In this document: one piece after another, positions 25,333 to 33,370 of the stretch
Layout: the number at the start of each line of letters is the position of its first letter
Position numbering within the stretch: position 1 is the first letter of the stretch
Assembly: GCA_041738505.1 (NCBI GenBank)
Contig: JBGSPQ010000013.1
Coordinates: 55,102 to 119,101, forward strand
Direction: 5' to 3'
Length of the DNA stretch: 64,000 bases
DNA from: JBGSPQ01 sp041738505
Lineage (GTDB): Bacteria > Patescibacteriota > Gracilibacteria > UBA1369
The notes under the pieces: model-generated
The model's database searches: none
What the model was told of the DNA's origin: nothing
Seen by the model: the letters and a program-made list of their open reading frames with translations, nothing else
Translations under genes and position numbers: made by a program

Positions 25333-25902
25333 TTAAGATTTCTTTTCTTTGGATTCACGGAAAGGGAAGCCGAGAGCTTTTAGCAGTTGATATCCCTCTT
25401 CGTTGTTTTTGGCGGTGGTGCAGATTGTAACCTGCAGTCCGTGGATTTTGTCCACGTTGTCGGGATTGATTTCCGGGAACACAATATTTTCTGTGATACC
25501 CACGGAGTAGTTTCCTTTGCCGTCAAAGGATCGTCCCGAAATTCCCCTAAAGTCCCTGACGCGTGGGAATGTAATGTTTACCAGCTTGCTTACAAAATCA
25601 TACATCTTATCACCGCGCAGTGTTACGGAAATGCCCACGGGGTGTCCTTCTCTTACTTTAAAGTTGGAAATGGATTTTCTGGCATTGTTTACAACCGGTC
25701 TTTGTCCCGTTACTGCGGCAATGTTATCCAGGATGTCCGAATAATCTTTTTTGGCGGCCAGAAACGGACCAAGCCCGACGTTCAGTTTAACTTTTTCCAG
25801 CTTTGGCACAGCCATGGGATTTTTGATTCCCAGATCTTTCTGCAGTTTGGGCAGAATGTTCTTATTGTAGTTTTCTCTTAATGTGAGTAATGCTTTAGCC
25901 AT
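25333..25902 (-). CDS. rplE: 50S ribosomal protein L5
   Basis: A 189-residue L5, 5S rRNA and P-tRNA contact protein. Core motifs are MAVPKLEKVKLNVGLGPF, ITGQRPVV-like VTGQRPVVNNARKSI and FPRVRDFRGISGRSFDGKGNYSVGI. It lies between rplX and rpsN in the spc block. Confidence 0.97.
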   Translation of the reverse strand: MAKALLTLRENYNKNILPKLQKDLGIKNPMAVPKLEKVKLNVGLGPFLAAKKDYSDILDNIAAVTGQRPVVNNARKSISNFKVREGHPVGISVTLRGDKMYDFVSKLVNITFPRVRDFRGISGRSFDGKGNYSVGITENIVFPEINPDNVDKIHGLQVTICTTAKNNEEGYQLLKALGFPFRESKEKKS

Positions 25903-25910
25903 AGTGTTAA

Positions 25911-26324
25911 TTAAGCTTTAATTGTCTTTTTCTTGGATGCGCCGGCTGTTTTCTTTTCCTTTGTCTCCTTTGTCGCCGCGGGAGCTTTCTTTTTGGTTTC
26001 CGCTTCGTTTACCACGTTATCAAGCGAAAGCCCGGATAGTTTTGAAATTCTTTCTTTTTTCCCTTTATCCAGCATCTTGTAGGCGACTCTGGTCGGCTTG
26101 TTTTCCTTGGGATCCAGAATCATGACGTTGGATGCGTGAATGGGTGCTTCGAATCTTATTTTTTCGCCCGGTTTGTTCGCGGTTTTTCTGATGTGCTTGG
26201 TTCTCATATTGAGTTTTTCAACCACAACTCTGTTGTGTTTGACTTCAACTTTGATGATCTTGCCGGTTTTGCCTCTGTCTTTGCCGGCGATTACAATCAC
26301 TTTGTCGTTAACTTTTACTTTCAT
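25911..26324 (-). CDS. rplX: 50S ribosomal protein L24 with Lys/Ala-rich tail
   Basis: KOW-domain L24: VKVNDKVIVIAGKDRGKTGKI and VVVEKLNMRTKHIRK, with APIHASNVMILDP. It initiates 50S assembly and lies near the tunnel exit. A C-terminal Lys/Ala/Thr-rich tail (residues ~108-137, KKKAPAATKETKEKKTAG) lengthens it beyond the usual ~105 residues. Confidence 0.96.
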   Translation of the reverse strand: MKVKVNDKVIVIAGKDRGKTGKIIKVEVKHNRVVVEKLNMRTKHIRKTANKPGEKIRFEAPIHASNVMILDPKENKPTRVAYKMLDKGKKERISKLSGLSLDNVVNEAETKKKAPAATKETKEKKTAGASKKKTIKA

Positions 26325-26342
26325 TTTTGTAAATTAATCTTG

Positions 26343-26711
26343 TTATAAAACTTCGGGAGCCAGACTGATAATCTTTTGATAGCCTTTTTCACGCAGTTCC
26401 CTGGCGATGGGGCCGAACACACGAGTGCCCTTGGGCATGCCGTCTTTGTTGATTATCACAACGGCGTTTTCATCAAATCGAATATAACTGCCGTCTTTTC
26501 TGCCTGTTTCTTTTCTGATCCTGACCACGACGCCTCTTTCCACAGCGTGCGTTTTTACGGCTCCGCGGGGAGCGGCCGATTTTATAGTAAGGACAACGAT
26601 GTCTCCAAGGCCGGCGTATCTTCTGCGTGTGCCGCCGAGCACTTTGATCACCTGGGCGAGTTTGGCGCCGCTGTTATCCGCTATGTTGACCATTGATCTT
26701 AACTGAATCAT
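26343..26711 (-). CDS. rplN: 50S ribosomal protein L14
   Basis: A 122-residue L14 opening MIQLRSMVNIADNSGAKLAQVIKVLGG and ending IARELREKGYQKIISLAPEVL. It is an intersubunit bridge protein and the binding site for RsfS. Its ATG overlaps the rpsQ stop (ATGA), so the two are translationally coupled. Confidence 0.97.
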   Translation of the reverse strand: MIQLRSMVNIADNSGAKLAQVIKVLGGTRRRYAGLGDIVVLTIKSAAPRGAVKTHAVERGVVVRIRKETGRKDGSYIRFDENAVVIINKDGMPKGTRVFGPIARELREKGYQKIISLAPEVL

Positions 26712-26962
26712 GATTCGGTTTCTTTAGTTGTTACTTTGTTTGGGGTCTCCACGGTCCATCTTTTAAGTTTGGACAGAGGAGTGGTTTCAAAAATTGTCAC
26801 TTCATCCCCCTCATTGTATTTATTGGCTTCGTCGTGCGCATAAAACTTCTTTGAAACTCGATATTTTTTCTTATATTTGGGGTGAGTTTTATAGGTATGC
26901 ACCGTAACCACTACGGTCTTGTCCATTTTTGCGCTTGTTACTGTTCCTTTTTTGCTTCGCAT
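26708..26962 (-). CDS. rpsQ: 30S ribosomal protein S17
   Basis: An 84-residue OB-fold S17: KKGTVTSAKMDKTVVVTV, HPKYKKKYRVSKKFYAHDE and GDEVTIFETTPLSKLKRW. It binds 16S helix 11 early in assembly. It follows rpmC by 15 bp and overlaps rplN by 4. Confidence 0.96.
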   Translation of the reverse strand: MRSKKGTVTSAKMDKTVVVTVHTYKTHPKYKKKYRVSKKFYAHDEANKYNEGDEVTIFETTPLSKLKRWTVETPNKVTTKETES

Positions 26963-26977
26963 AATGACTTGTTTAGG

Positions 26978-27190
26978 TTAATTGGTTAGGTGTTTTTTTA
27001 CGGTCAGGTTTTCTCGGGAGACGGTCTTTAATTGAGCGATGTACTGTTTATGATTTTTTACGCTGTGGATTTCTTTCGTATAGCCGTTTCCAAGATCCAT
27101 TTTCAGTTTGACCAGTTCTCTGGAGGCCTTTGAAAGCTCTTCATTCAGATCCACGTCTGTTAATTGTCTGATTTCCTGTAAAGTAAGCAT
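26978..27190 (-). CDS. rpmC: 50S ribosomal protein L29
   Basis: A 70-residue two-helix L29 (LTLQEIRQLTDVDLNEELSK, ELVKLKMDLGNGYTKEIHSV), the tunnel-exit protein that helps bind SRP and trigger factor. Only 3 bp separate it from the rplP stop. Confidence 0.95.
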   Translation of the reverse strand: MLTLQEIRQLTDVDLNEELSKASRELVKLKMDLGNGYTKEIHSVKNHKQYIAQLKTVSRENLTVKKHLTN

Positions 27191-27193
27191 AAT

Positions 27194-27616
27194 TTAGGCA
27201 ATAATGTTTGAATCTATGAACTTGCATTTGAGCGGGAGTTTCTGGGCGGCCAGGTACATGGCCTGTTTTGCGGTGGCTGTGTCCACGCCGTCCATTTCAA
27301 AGATGATTGTACCGGCTCTGACTGTGGCTACGTATTTTTCCAGTGCGCCTTTTCCACTTCCCATCGGTACTTCGGCGGCTTTCTGCGTGACGGGTTTGTG
27401 AGGGAAGATTCTGATCCAGATTTTTCCACCTCTCTTAACGTGTCTGGTCATGGCGCGACGTGATGCCTCCAATTGACGGGAGCTTATTTCCCCGCCGATC
27501 ATGGCTTTGAGTCCGAACGATCCGAAAGCGACACTGTTTCCTTTGGTCGCAATTCCGGTATGCGCTCCGCGGATCCTCTGGCTTTTTCTGAACTTTGTTT
27601 TTTTAGGCTGTAACAT
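27194..27616 (-). CDS. rplP: 50S ribosomal protein L16
   Basis: A 140-residue L16: MLQPKKTKFRKSQRIRG, the FGSFGLKAMIGGEISSRQLEASRRAMTRH core and IRIFPHKPVTQKAAEVPMGSGKG. It organises the A-site side of the 50S. Confidence 0.97.
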   Translation of the reverse strand: MLQPKKTKFRKSQRIRGAHTGIATKGNSVAFGSFGLKAMIGGEISSRQLEASRRAMTRHVKRGGKIWIRIFPHKPVTQKAAEVPMGSGKGALEKYVATVRAGTIIFEMDGVDTATAKQAMYLAAQKLPLKCKFIDSNIIA

Positions 27617-27668
27617 AATAGATTTTAAGCTGTCTGATTATACTTGTGAAAAATTAATTGGCAAGCTA

Positions 27669-28334
27669 TTAAATTGCGGCTTCGGTAACCTTAACGCCAC
27701 TTTTTTTCTTATAGACATCACCTTTGTAAATCCATACTTTGACGCCGATGGTTCCGTAGTTTGTTTTTGCGTGCAGCATGGCGTAATCAATATCCGCTCT
27801 GAAAGTGTGTAGAGGGATTTTTCCTTTGGAAAAAAATTCCGATCGGGCGATTTCAACGCCGTTCAATCGTCCGGCAAGGAACACTTTGGCTCCGAGTGCA
27901 CCGGTTTCCAAGGCTTTTTCAATGGCCATTTTGGCGGCTCTTCTGTAGGAAATTCTTTTTTCAACCTGTTTCACTATTGAGTCGGCAAGCAGATAAGCGT
28001 CCAGCGCGGGCTTGCTGATTTCTTTGATGCTCAGTGAGAATTCTTCGTGAAACTTTTTTTCAAGTTCGTCCTTAAGGGATTCGATGCCCGCGCCCTGCCG
28101 GCCGATGATCAGTCCCGGTTTGGCGCTGTGAATATGCACCAGCACTTTATTGGCCGTTCTGTGTATTTCAATCTTTGAAACGGAAGCGTCAGCCAGTTTT
28201 TCCCTGATGATTTTTTCCATCTGTACATCCTGTATCAAAAGTTTGCCGTACTGTCTTTTATTGGCGAACCATTTATTATCCCAGGTCCGGATAATTCCTA
28301 TTCTTAAGATGTTTGGATTTACTTTTTGTCCCAT
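27669..28334 (-). CDS. rpsC: 30S ribosomal protein S3
   Basis: A 221-residue S3 with N-terminal GQKVNPNILRIGIIRTWDNKW, the KH domain VHIHSAKPGLIIGRQGAGIESL and C-terminal AKTNYGTIGVKVWIYKGDVY. It forms part of the mRNA entry channel and helicase. It lies between rplV and rplP. Confidence 0.97.
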   Translation of the reverse strand: MGQKVNPNILRIGIIRTWDNKWFANKRQYGKLLIQDVQMEKIIREKLADASVSKIEIHRTANKVLVHIHSAKPGLIIGRQGAGIESLKDELEKKFHEEFSLSIKEISKPALDAYLLADSIVKQVEKRISYRRAAKMAIEKALETGALGAKVFLAGRLNGVEIARSEFFSKGKIPLHTFRADIDYAMLHAKTNYGTIGVKVWIYKGDVYKKKSGVKVTEAAI

Positions 28335-28348
28335 GGTTAATGTAAGGA

Positions 28349-28810
28349 TTAAGCTTTAACTTTTTTAGTTGATTTCGAAGCCGTCTTCTTTGCAGGGGTG
28401 GCTGTTTTTTCTTTCTTATCGGCGGCTTTTTCGGTAGTTGCTTTCGTTTCTTTTGTCACGGTTTTCTTTTTAGCTTCTTGTTCCTCTTTTACACCTATCT
28501 TTATTGTAAGATGAGAATTTCTTTTCAGGATCGGGCTCATTCTTCCTTTGGAAGCGGGGAGCCATCTCTTGAATGTCGGGGCTTTGGAAACGAGGATTTC
28601 CTGAATGATAAGATTTTCCGCATCCTGTTTAAAGTTGTTCGTGGCGTTTGCAACAGCGCTTTTTACGGCTTTGTGCAAAATCTTTGCGCCTTTCTTTGGG
28701 GTAAGCTCCAGCGTTCTAAGAGCTTTGCCGGCATCGTGACCCCTAACCAACTGCGCCAGCAGGTTTAGCTTTTTTGGACTGATTCTGATTGATTTAACTA
28801 CTGCTTTCAT
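28349..28810 (-). CDS. rplV: 50S ribosomal protein L22 with long basic tail
   Basis: L22 core (residues 1-110): AVVKSIRISPKKLNLLAQLVRG, the tunnel-lining hairpin WLPASKGRMSPILKRNSHLTI. It narrows the exit tunnel, where macrolides bind. A Lys/Ala/Thr-rich C-terminal tail of about 42 residues (VTKETKATTEKAADKKEKTA) extends past the usual ~110-115. Confidence 0.96.
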   Translation of the reverse strand: MKAVVKSIRISPKKLNLLAQLVRGHDAGKALRTLELTPKKGAKILHKAVKSAVANATNNFKQDAENLIIQEILVSKAPTFKRWLPASKGRMSPILKRNSHLTIKIGVKEEQEAKKKTVTKETKATTEKAADKKEKTATPAKKTASKSTKKVKA

Positions 28811-28828
28811 AATTAGATTTTATTGTCG

Positions 28829-29134
28829 TTATTTTGATTCTGCTGCAGGTTTGGCCGTTCCTGTGTCTCTTGCAAGTTTGCCCCCGTGTCCTTTGAATTT
28901 TCTGGTGGGGGAGAACTCACCCAGTCTGTGTCCGACCATGTTTTCCGTTACAAATACGGGAATGTGCTGTTTTCCGTTGTGGACGGCAAAAGTGTGTCCG
29001 ACAAAGTCGGGAGAGATTACGCAGGCTCGCGACCAGGTCTTGATAATCTTTTTTTGTCCGGACGCGTTCAGCGCGTTGACCTTTTTTGTCATTTTCGGGT
29101 CAATGTACGGTCCTTTTTTTGCACTTCTTGCCAT
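28829..29134 (-). CDS. rpsS: 30S ribosomal protein S19
   Basis: A 101-residue S19: ARSAKKGPYIDPKMTKKV, RACVISPDFVGHTFAVHNGKQHIPVFVTENMVGHRLGEFSPTRKFKGHGGK in the family order. It sits in the 30S head beside S13. It lies between rplB and rplV. Confidence 0.97.
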   Translation of the reverse strand: MARSAKKGPYIDPKMTKKVNALNASGQKKIIKTWSRACVISPDFVGHTFAVHNGKQHIPVFVTENMVGHRLGEFSPTRKFKGHGGKLARDTGTAKPAAESK

Positions 29135-29151
29135 ATTAATTGGTGATTAAT

Positions 29152-29997
29152 TTACTTTTTTTTCTTAAGTCTTCTGTCTTTAACAATCAGGTTGTCGCTG
29201 TATTTTCTTTTTCTGGTCTTGAATCCGAGAGCCGGCATACCCCAGGGGGTTTTTGGCGATTTCAAACCAATGGACTGGTTTCCCTCACCTCCACCGTGCG
29301 GGTGGTCAATCGGGTTCATGGCTTTTCCTCTTACAGACGGACGTTTTCCCAGCCATCTGGATCTTCCCGCCTTGCCGATGGTGACATTGCTGTGATCTGA
29401 GTTGCTTACAATACCGACCGTGGCGAAACATTCTTTGTTAATAAGTCTTACTTCTCCGGAAGGCATTTCAACCTGCGCGTATACTTTTTCAATGGCAACC
29501 ACTTTGCCTTTTGATCCGGCGGATCTGATTATTTGTCCGCCTTTTCCCAAATTCAATTCAACATTATGAATGTCGTATCCGACGGGGATGTGCTTGAGAG
29601 CCATCCTGTTTCCCAGTTTCACTTTTGCTTTTTCACGGCTGACTATTTTGTCACCCACTTTGATTCCTTCGGGAGCGAGATGATATCTTTTTTCTCCATC
29701 CGTGTAATTTACCAGCATCAGGTATGCGGTTCTGGTGGGATCGTATTGGACTGAATCCACTTTGCCCCTGATACCCATCTTGTCTCTCTGGCTGAAATCC
29801 ACGATGCGGATTCTTGTTTTGTGACCTCCGCCCTGATGGCGAATGGTGATTTTTCCCTGATTGTTTCTACCGGCTTTACTGGTGGTTTTAACCAGCAATC
29901 TTTTTTCCGGTTTGGCATTTTTGGTTAACTCTTTGAACGAGTAACCGGTCATTTGCCTTCTGCTGGGTGTTGTCGGGTTGTAAGTCTTAATTGCCAT
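29152..29997 (-). CDS. rplB: 50S ribosomal protein L2
   Basis: A 281-residue L2, needed for subunit association and peptidyl transfer. Conserved blocks are GRNNQGKITIRHQGGGHKTR, NVELNLGKGGQIIRSAGSKG and the C-terminal HPHGGGEGNQSIG, whose His (E. coli His229 equivalent) is present. Confidence 0.98.
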   Translation of the reverse strand: MAIKTYNPTTPSRRQMTGYSFKELTKNAKPEKRLLVKTTSKAGRNNQGKITIRHQGGGHKTRIRIVDFSQRDKMGIRGKVDSVQYDPTRTAYLMLVNYTDGEKRYHLAPEGIKVGDKIVSREKAKVKLGNRMALKHIPVGYDIHNVELNLGKGGQIIRSAGSKGKVVAIEKVYAQVEMPSGEVRLINKECFATVGIVSNSDHSNVTIGKAGRSRWLGKRPSVRGKAMNPIDHPHGGGEGNQSIGLKSPKTPWGMPALGFKTRKRKYSDNLIVKDRRLKKKK

Positions 29998-30010
29998 TTT
30001 AATTGATTAC

Positions 30011-30316
30011 TTATTTCTTGGTTTTTTCCTTGGCTATTTTGGTAACGTCAACTTTCTTTTTGCCTTTGAAAGTCACGAGGGCTTTTTTCATTTCCGGTCT
30101 TTTGGTCACGAATTTTCTGCCGAATGATCTTTTTTTGTCGGGCAGGTTGATGATTCTTACGTTGTCCACGTCGTGTCCGTAGAGTTCCTTCATGGAGGTC
30201 TTAATATCAATTTTTGTCGCTTTTCTGTCAACGTAAAAGGTGTATGTCATATTTTCGCTCATCTTGAGCGCCTTTTCCGTAACCAGCGATTTTTTTACCG
30301 TGTATAGTGCTTTCAT
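30011..30316 (-). CDS. rplW: 50S ribosomal protein L23
   Basis: A 101-residue L23 with SLVTEKALKMSENMTYTFYVDRKATKIDIK and a basic C-terminus. It docks trigger factor and SRP at the tunnel exit. It lies between rplD and rplB, 10-14 bp from each. Confidence 0.96.
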   Translation of the reverse strand: MKALYTVKKSLVTEKALKMSENMTYTFYVDRKATKIDIKTSMKELYGHDVDNVRIINLPDKKRSFGRKFVTKRPEMKKALVTFKGKKKVDVTKIAKEKTKK

Positions 30317-30325
30317 TTATGATAG

Positions 30326-30967
30326 TTATTTTGCTTCGGATAAAAATACCTGTTCCAACTTCTCCAATGCGTCTTTAAGGAACATGACATGTTTATATTT
30401 TTGCAGATCGGCGATATTAAGGTAATTAACGCCAATGGTTTTAACGAAAGGAATGTTTTTGCTTGATTTGCCGATTAATTCATCTTTACCCGCCAGTACG
30501 ACCAGAACGTCGTTGTCCACCGGGAGTTTATGAAGCATATCAACAAAAGACTTTGTTTTGACTTGTTCAGCTTTATATTCTTCAAGAGCAAAAATCTGAT
30601 CGTCGGCAAGTTTGGCGGATAGAGCGGAGAAAAGAGCCAGGCGTCTCTGCTTTTTGGGCATGTCCTTGACGTAGTTTTTGTTGTTTCTGGGCCCGAAAGC
30701 CACTCCTCCCCCGATGAAATGGGGATTTCTGGTGGAACCCTGTCTGGCGCGGCCCGTTCCCTTTTGTCTGAAAGGTTTTCGGCCGCCACCGCGGACTTCC
30801 GCTTTGGTCTTGGTGTGGGCTACGGTTCCCGTTCGTGCGTTGGAAAGTTGTCTTACAAGCGCCTGATGGATAAGATCTTTATGGAATTTAACTCCGAAGA
30901 TTTTATCGGAAGCGGTAACGTCACCTTTCTTTTCACCGTTCTGGTTGTATAGTGCGATTTTAGCCAT
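30326..30967 (-). CDS. rplD: 50S ribosomal protein L4
   Basis: A 213-residue L4 with the tunnel loop RTGTVAHTKTKAEVRGGGRKPFRQKGTGRARQGSTRNPHFIGGGVAFGP. In E. coli L4 represses its own S10 operon by leader binding. Here the structured gap lies between rpsJ and rplC instead (31562-31711). Confidence 0.97.
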   Translation of the reverse strand: MAKIALYNQNGEKKGDVTASDKIFGVKFHKDLIHQALVRQLSNARTGTVAHTKTKAEVRGGGRKPFRQKGTGRARQGSTRNPHFIGGGVAFGPRNNKNYVKDMPKKQRRLALFSALSAKLADDQIFALEEYKAEQVKTKSFVDMLHKLPVDNDVLVVLAGKDELIGKSSKNIPFVKTIGVNYLNIADLQKYKHVMFLKDALEKLEQVFLSEAK

Positions 30968-30972
30968 TGTAG

Positions 30973-31557
30973 TTAGGATACTTTCGTTATTGTTATTACG
31001 GATTTGTTACCTCCGGGTATAGCGCCTTTGATTCCCAGCAGGTTGTTTTTTACATCTATATACATCACGCGCGCGCTGTTCAGCGTGGTGGTTTGTCCAC
31101 CCATTCTTCCGGGAAGTTTTTTCCCTCTGTGAATGCGTGCCGGTGAAGCGCAGGCGCCCACCGATCCGGGTTGTCTCTTGTGATGTGATCCGTGGGACAT
31201 GGGACCTCTGCTCATTTTGTGTCTTTTGATGACACCCTGGAATCCCTTACCCTTGGCTTTGCCTGAAACACTTACCGTATCTCCTTCGCTGAATATTTCA
31301 AGACTTACCTTGTCTCCCTTTTTAACTTCGGCTTTTTCATCCACCCGGAATTCTTTCAGGTAGTGAAATTTCTTGGTCTTCCTGGGTTTTTTCAATACGG
31401 AAAGTCCCAGGACTATCGCCGGATATCCATCTTTTTCAACCGTCTTTACCTGCGTTATTTCATTTGGTTCGCAGTGTAGAACGGTGATTGGGATCACGCG
31501 GCCATCGTCTTGAATGACTCTCGTCATGCCTAGTTTTTTACCGATAATACCGGTCAT
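30973..31557 (-). CDS. rplC: 50S ribosomal protein L3
   Basis: A 194-residue L3 opening MTGIIGKKLGMTRVIQDDGRVIPITVLHCEPNEI with the loop GVIKRHKMSRGPMSHGSHHKRQPGSVGACASPARIHRGKKLPGRMGG that approaches the peptidyl-transferase centre. A 154-bp structured gap separates it from rpsJ upstream. Confidence 0.97.
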   Translation of the reverse strand: MTGIIGKKLGMTRVIQDDGRVIPITVLHCEPNEITQVKTVEKDGYPAIVLGLSVLKKPRKTKKFHYLKEFRVDEKAEVKKGDKVSLEIFSEGDTVSVSGKAKGKGFQGVIKRHKMSRGPMSHGSHHKRQPGSVGACASPARIHRGKKLPGRMGGQTTTLNSARVMYIDVKNNLLGIKGAIPGGNKSVITITKVS

Positions 31558-31561
31558 AGTG

Positions 31562-31711
31562 TTTAGAGGTTATATCCCTGCTCCCAGTGGAGGGGATCGG
31601 AATTGAAGATCTTTGACCCTTTTTAGAGGGAGAATTGCTTCTCCGCCCTCAATTCCATGATAACTTATTGTTCGCGCCTCCTTTCGGAGGTGTTACGGCC
31701 CGGCTTCTTTG
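31562..31711 (-). promoter_or_regulatory. structured rpsJ-rplC intercistronic leader
   Basis: This is by far the largest gap inside the ribosomal run (its neighbours are 5-60 bp). On the transcribed strand GGAATTGA (31656-31649) pairs with TCAATTCC (31606-31599). That helix encloses a hairpin at 31650-31626 (GAGGG..GAGAA with TTCTCCCTC, two-base bulge). A separate CCTCC/GGAGG hairpin lies at 31692-31675. No T-run follows, so it is probably a regulatory or processing leader rather than a terminator. Binding of a ribosomal protein is a guess. Confidence 0.5.
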
Positions 31712-32056
31712 CTAGGCCGCCGCGGTTTTTGCCACCTGCTGAGCGAGCATCTTGATTTCAATGTCCACTCCGGCGGGCAGGCTGAGATTGGTTAGCGAGT
31801 CTACCGTTTTGGCGGTTGATTCGGTAATGTCTATAAGTCTTACATGCGTTCTTATTTCATACTGATCACGGGAAGGTTTGTGTACAAATGTTGATCTGTT
31901 AACCGTGAATTTCTCTATGCGACTGGGAAGGGGGATCGGGCCGGCCACAATGGCACCGGTTCTTTCCGCCGTATCAATAATCAGTCTGGCCGAGTCATCC
32001 ACAACCTTGTGATCATATGCCTGAATCTTGATTCTGATTTTCTGCTTTGCTGACAT
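31712..32056 (-). CDS. rpsJ: 30S ribosomal protein S10
   Basis: A 114-residue S10: KIRIKIQAYDHKVVDDSARLI, GPIPLPSRIEKFTVNRSTFVHKPSRDQYEIRTH and RLIDITE. Besides its 30S role it is the NusE antitermination partner of NusB. It is 28 bp downstream of tuf and separated from rplC by the structured leader. The protein ends in an Ala-rich tail. Confidence 0.97.
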   Translation of the reverse strand: MSAKQKIRIKIQAYDHKVVDDSARLIIDTAERTGAIVAGPIPLPSRIEKFTVNRSTFVHKPSRDQYEIRTHVRLIDITESTAKTVDSLTNLSLPAGVDIEIKMLAQQVAKTAAA

Positions 32057-32084
32057 TTCTTGATTATAATAAGTTTACTGTCTG

Positions 32085-33269
32085 TTACTCCAAAATCTTT
32101 GTTACCACTCCCGCACCCACCGTGCGACCACCTTCGCGGATGGCGATTCTTGTTCCCTGATCAAGAGCGATAGGGGAACCCAGTGTAACAGTCATTACAA
32201 TGTTGTCTCCGGGCATAACCATTTCAACACCGGCAGGGAGCTCGATTCCTCCGGTAACGTCGGTGGTTCGGATATAGAACTGAGGTTTGTAACCTTTAAA
32301 GAAAGGAGTGTGTCGACCACCTTCCTCTTTGGTCAATACGTACACTTCACATTCAAATTTGGTATGAGGCTTGATTGATCCCGGTTTGCACACAACCTGT
32401 CCGCGGATAATGTCTTCTCTTTCAATACCGCGGAGAAGCAGACCGACGTTGTCTCCGGCCTGACCCTGATCCAATAATTTCTTAAACATTTCAACACCCG
32501 TAACAATAACTTTTCTTGTCGGCATGATACCAACGATTTCAACTTCTTCGTTAATTTTTACAATACCTCTGTCAATACGTCCGGTGGCAACCGTGCCTCT
32601 TCCTTTAATGGAGAACACATCTTCAACCGGCATCAGGAAAGGTTTGTCCAATTCGCGAGTCGGTTCGGGAATAAAGCTGTCCAGAGCGTCCAAAAGCTCC
32701 TGGATGCATTTTGTGGCTTCCGGATCCGTGGGGTTTTCCAGGGCTTTCAACGCGGAACCTTTAATAATGGGAGTGTCGTCTCCGGGGAATTCGTATTTCT
32801 TAAGAAGTTCGCGGATTTCCATTTCGGAAAGTTCGGCGATTTCTGGGTCGGCCATGTCCATCTTGTTCATGAAAACCACAATGTGGGGAACGTTAACCTG
32901 TTTGGCCAACAAAATGTGTTCGCGGGTCTGGGGCATCGGGCCGTCTGCGGCGGATACCACAAGAATCGCTCCGTCCATTTGGGCGGCACCCGTAATCATG
33001 TTCTTTACATAGTCGGCATGCCCGGGACAGTCAACGTGCGCGTAGTGTCGTTTTTCGGTTTCGTATTCCTGGTGAGATGTGGCGATGGTAATACCTCTTG
33101 CCTTTTCTTCGGGAGCGTTATCGATTTCATCAAATTTTTTCGCGGTGCCCATTCCTTTGCTCGCGCAATATTGTGTGATTGCCGCTGTTAATGTTGTTTT
33201 GCCATGGTCCACGTGTCCGATTGTACCCACGTTGACGTGTGGTTTCGTTCTTTGAAATACGTCTGCCAT
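32085..33269 (-). CDS. tuf: elongation factor Tu
   Basis: GTPase that delivers aminoacyl-tRNA. 394 residues with the P-loop GHVDHGKTT, switch I RGITIATSHQEYE, DCPGH, NKMD and SALKALE-type G5, followed by domains II and III (RGTVATGRIDRG, GDNVGLLLRG). It lies between fusA and rpsJ. Confidence 0.98.
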   Translation of the reverse strand: MADVFQRTKPHVNVGTIGHVDHGKTTLTAAITQYCASKGMGTAKKFDEIDNAPEEKARGITIATSHQEYETEKRHYAHVDCPGHADYVKNMITGAAQMDGAILVVSAADGPMPQTREHILLAKQVNVPHIVVFMNKMDMADPEIAELSEMEIRELLKKYEFPGDDTPIIKGSALKALENPTDPEATKCIQELLDALDSFIPEPTRELDKPFLMPVEDVFSIKGRGTVATGRIDRGIVKINEEVEIVGIMPTRKVIVTGVEMFKKLLDQGQAGDNVGLLLRGIEREDIIRGQVVCKPGSIKPHTKFECEVYVLTKEEGGRHTPFFKGYKPQFYIRTTDVTGGIELPAGVEMVMPGDNIVMTVTLGSPIALDQGTRIAIREGGRTVGAGVVTKILE

Positions 33270-33322
33270 AATTACTAAAGGTTAAAGATTTGTTTAATGG
33301 TTATTAGGAGAAATGCTAAGTG

Positions 33323-33352
33323 ATACTATAGTATTTTTTTTTTAAGCACAAG
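33323..33352 (-). promoter_or_regulatory. candidate tuf promoter with palindrome
   Basis: In the 101-bp fusA-tuf gap the minus strand carries TTGTGC, a 15-bp A-rich spacer and TATAGT. The -10 lies in a perfect 12-bp palindrome ATACTATAGTAT (33323-33334). It could raise tuf expression above fusA. The -35 spacing is one or two bases short. Confidence 0.35.
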
Positions 33353-33370
33353 TGATTTTTTATTCATTTT

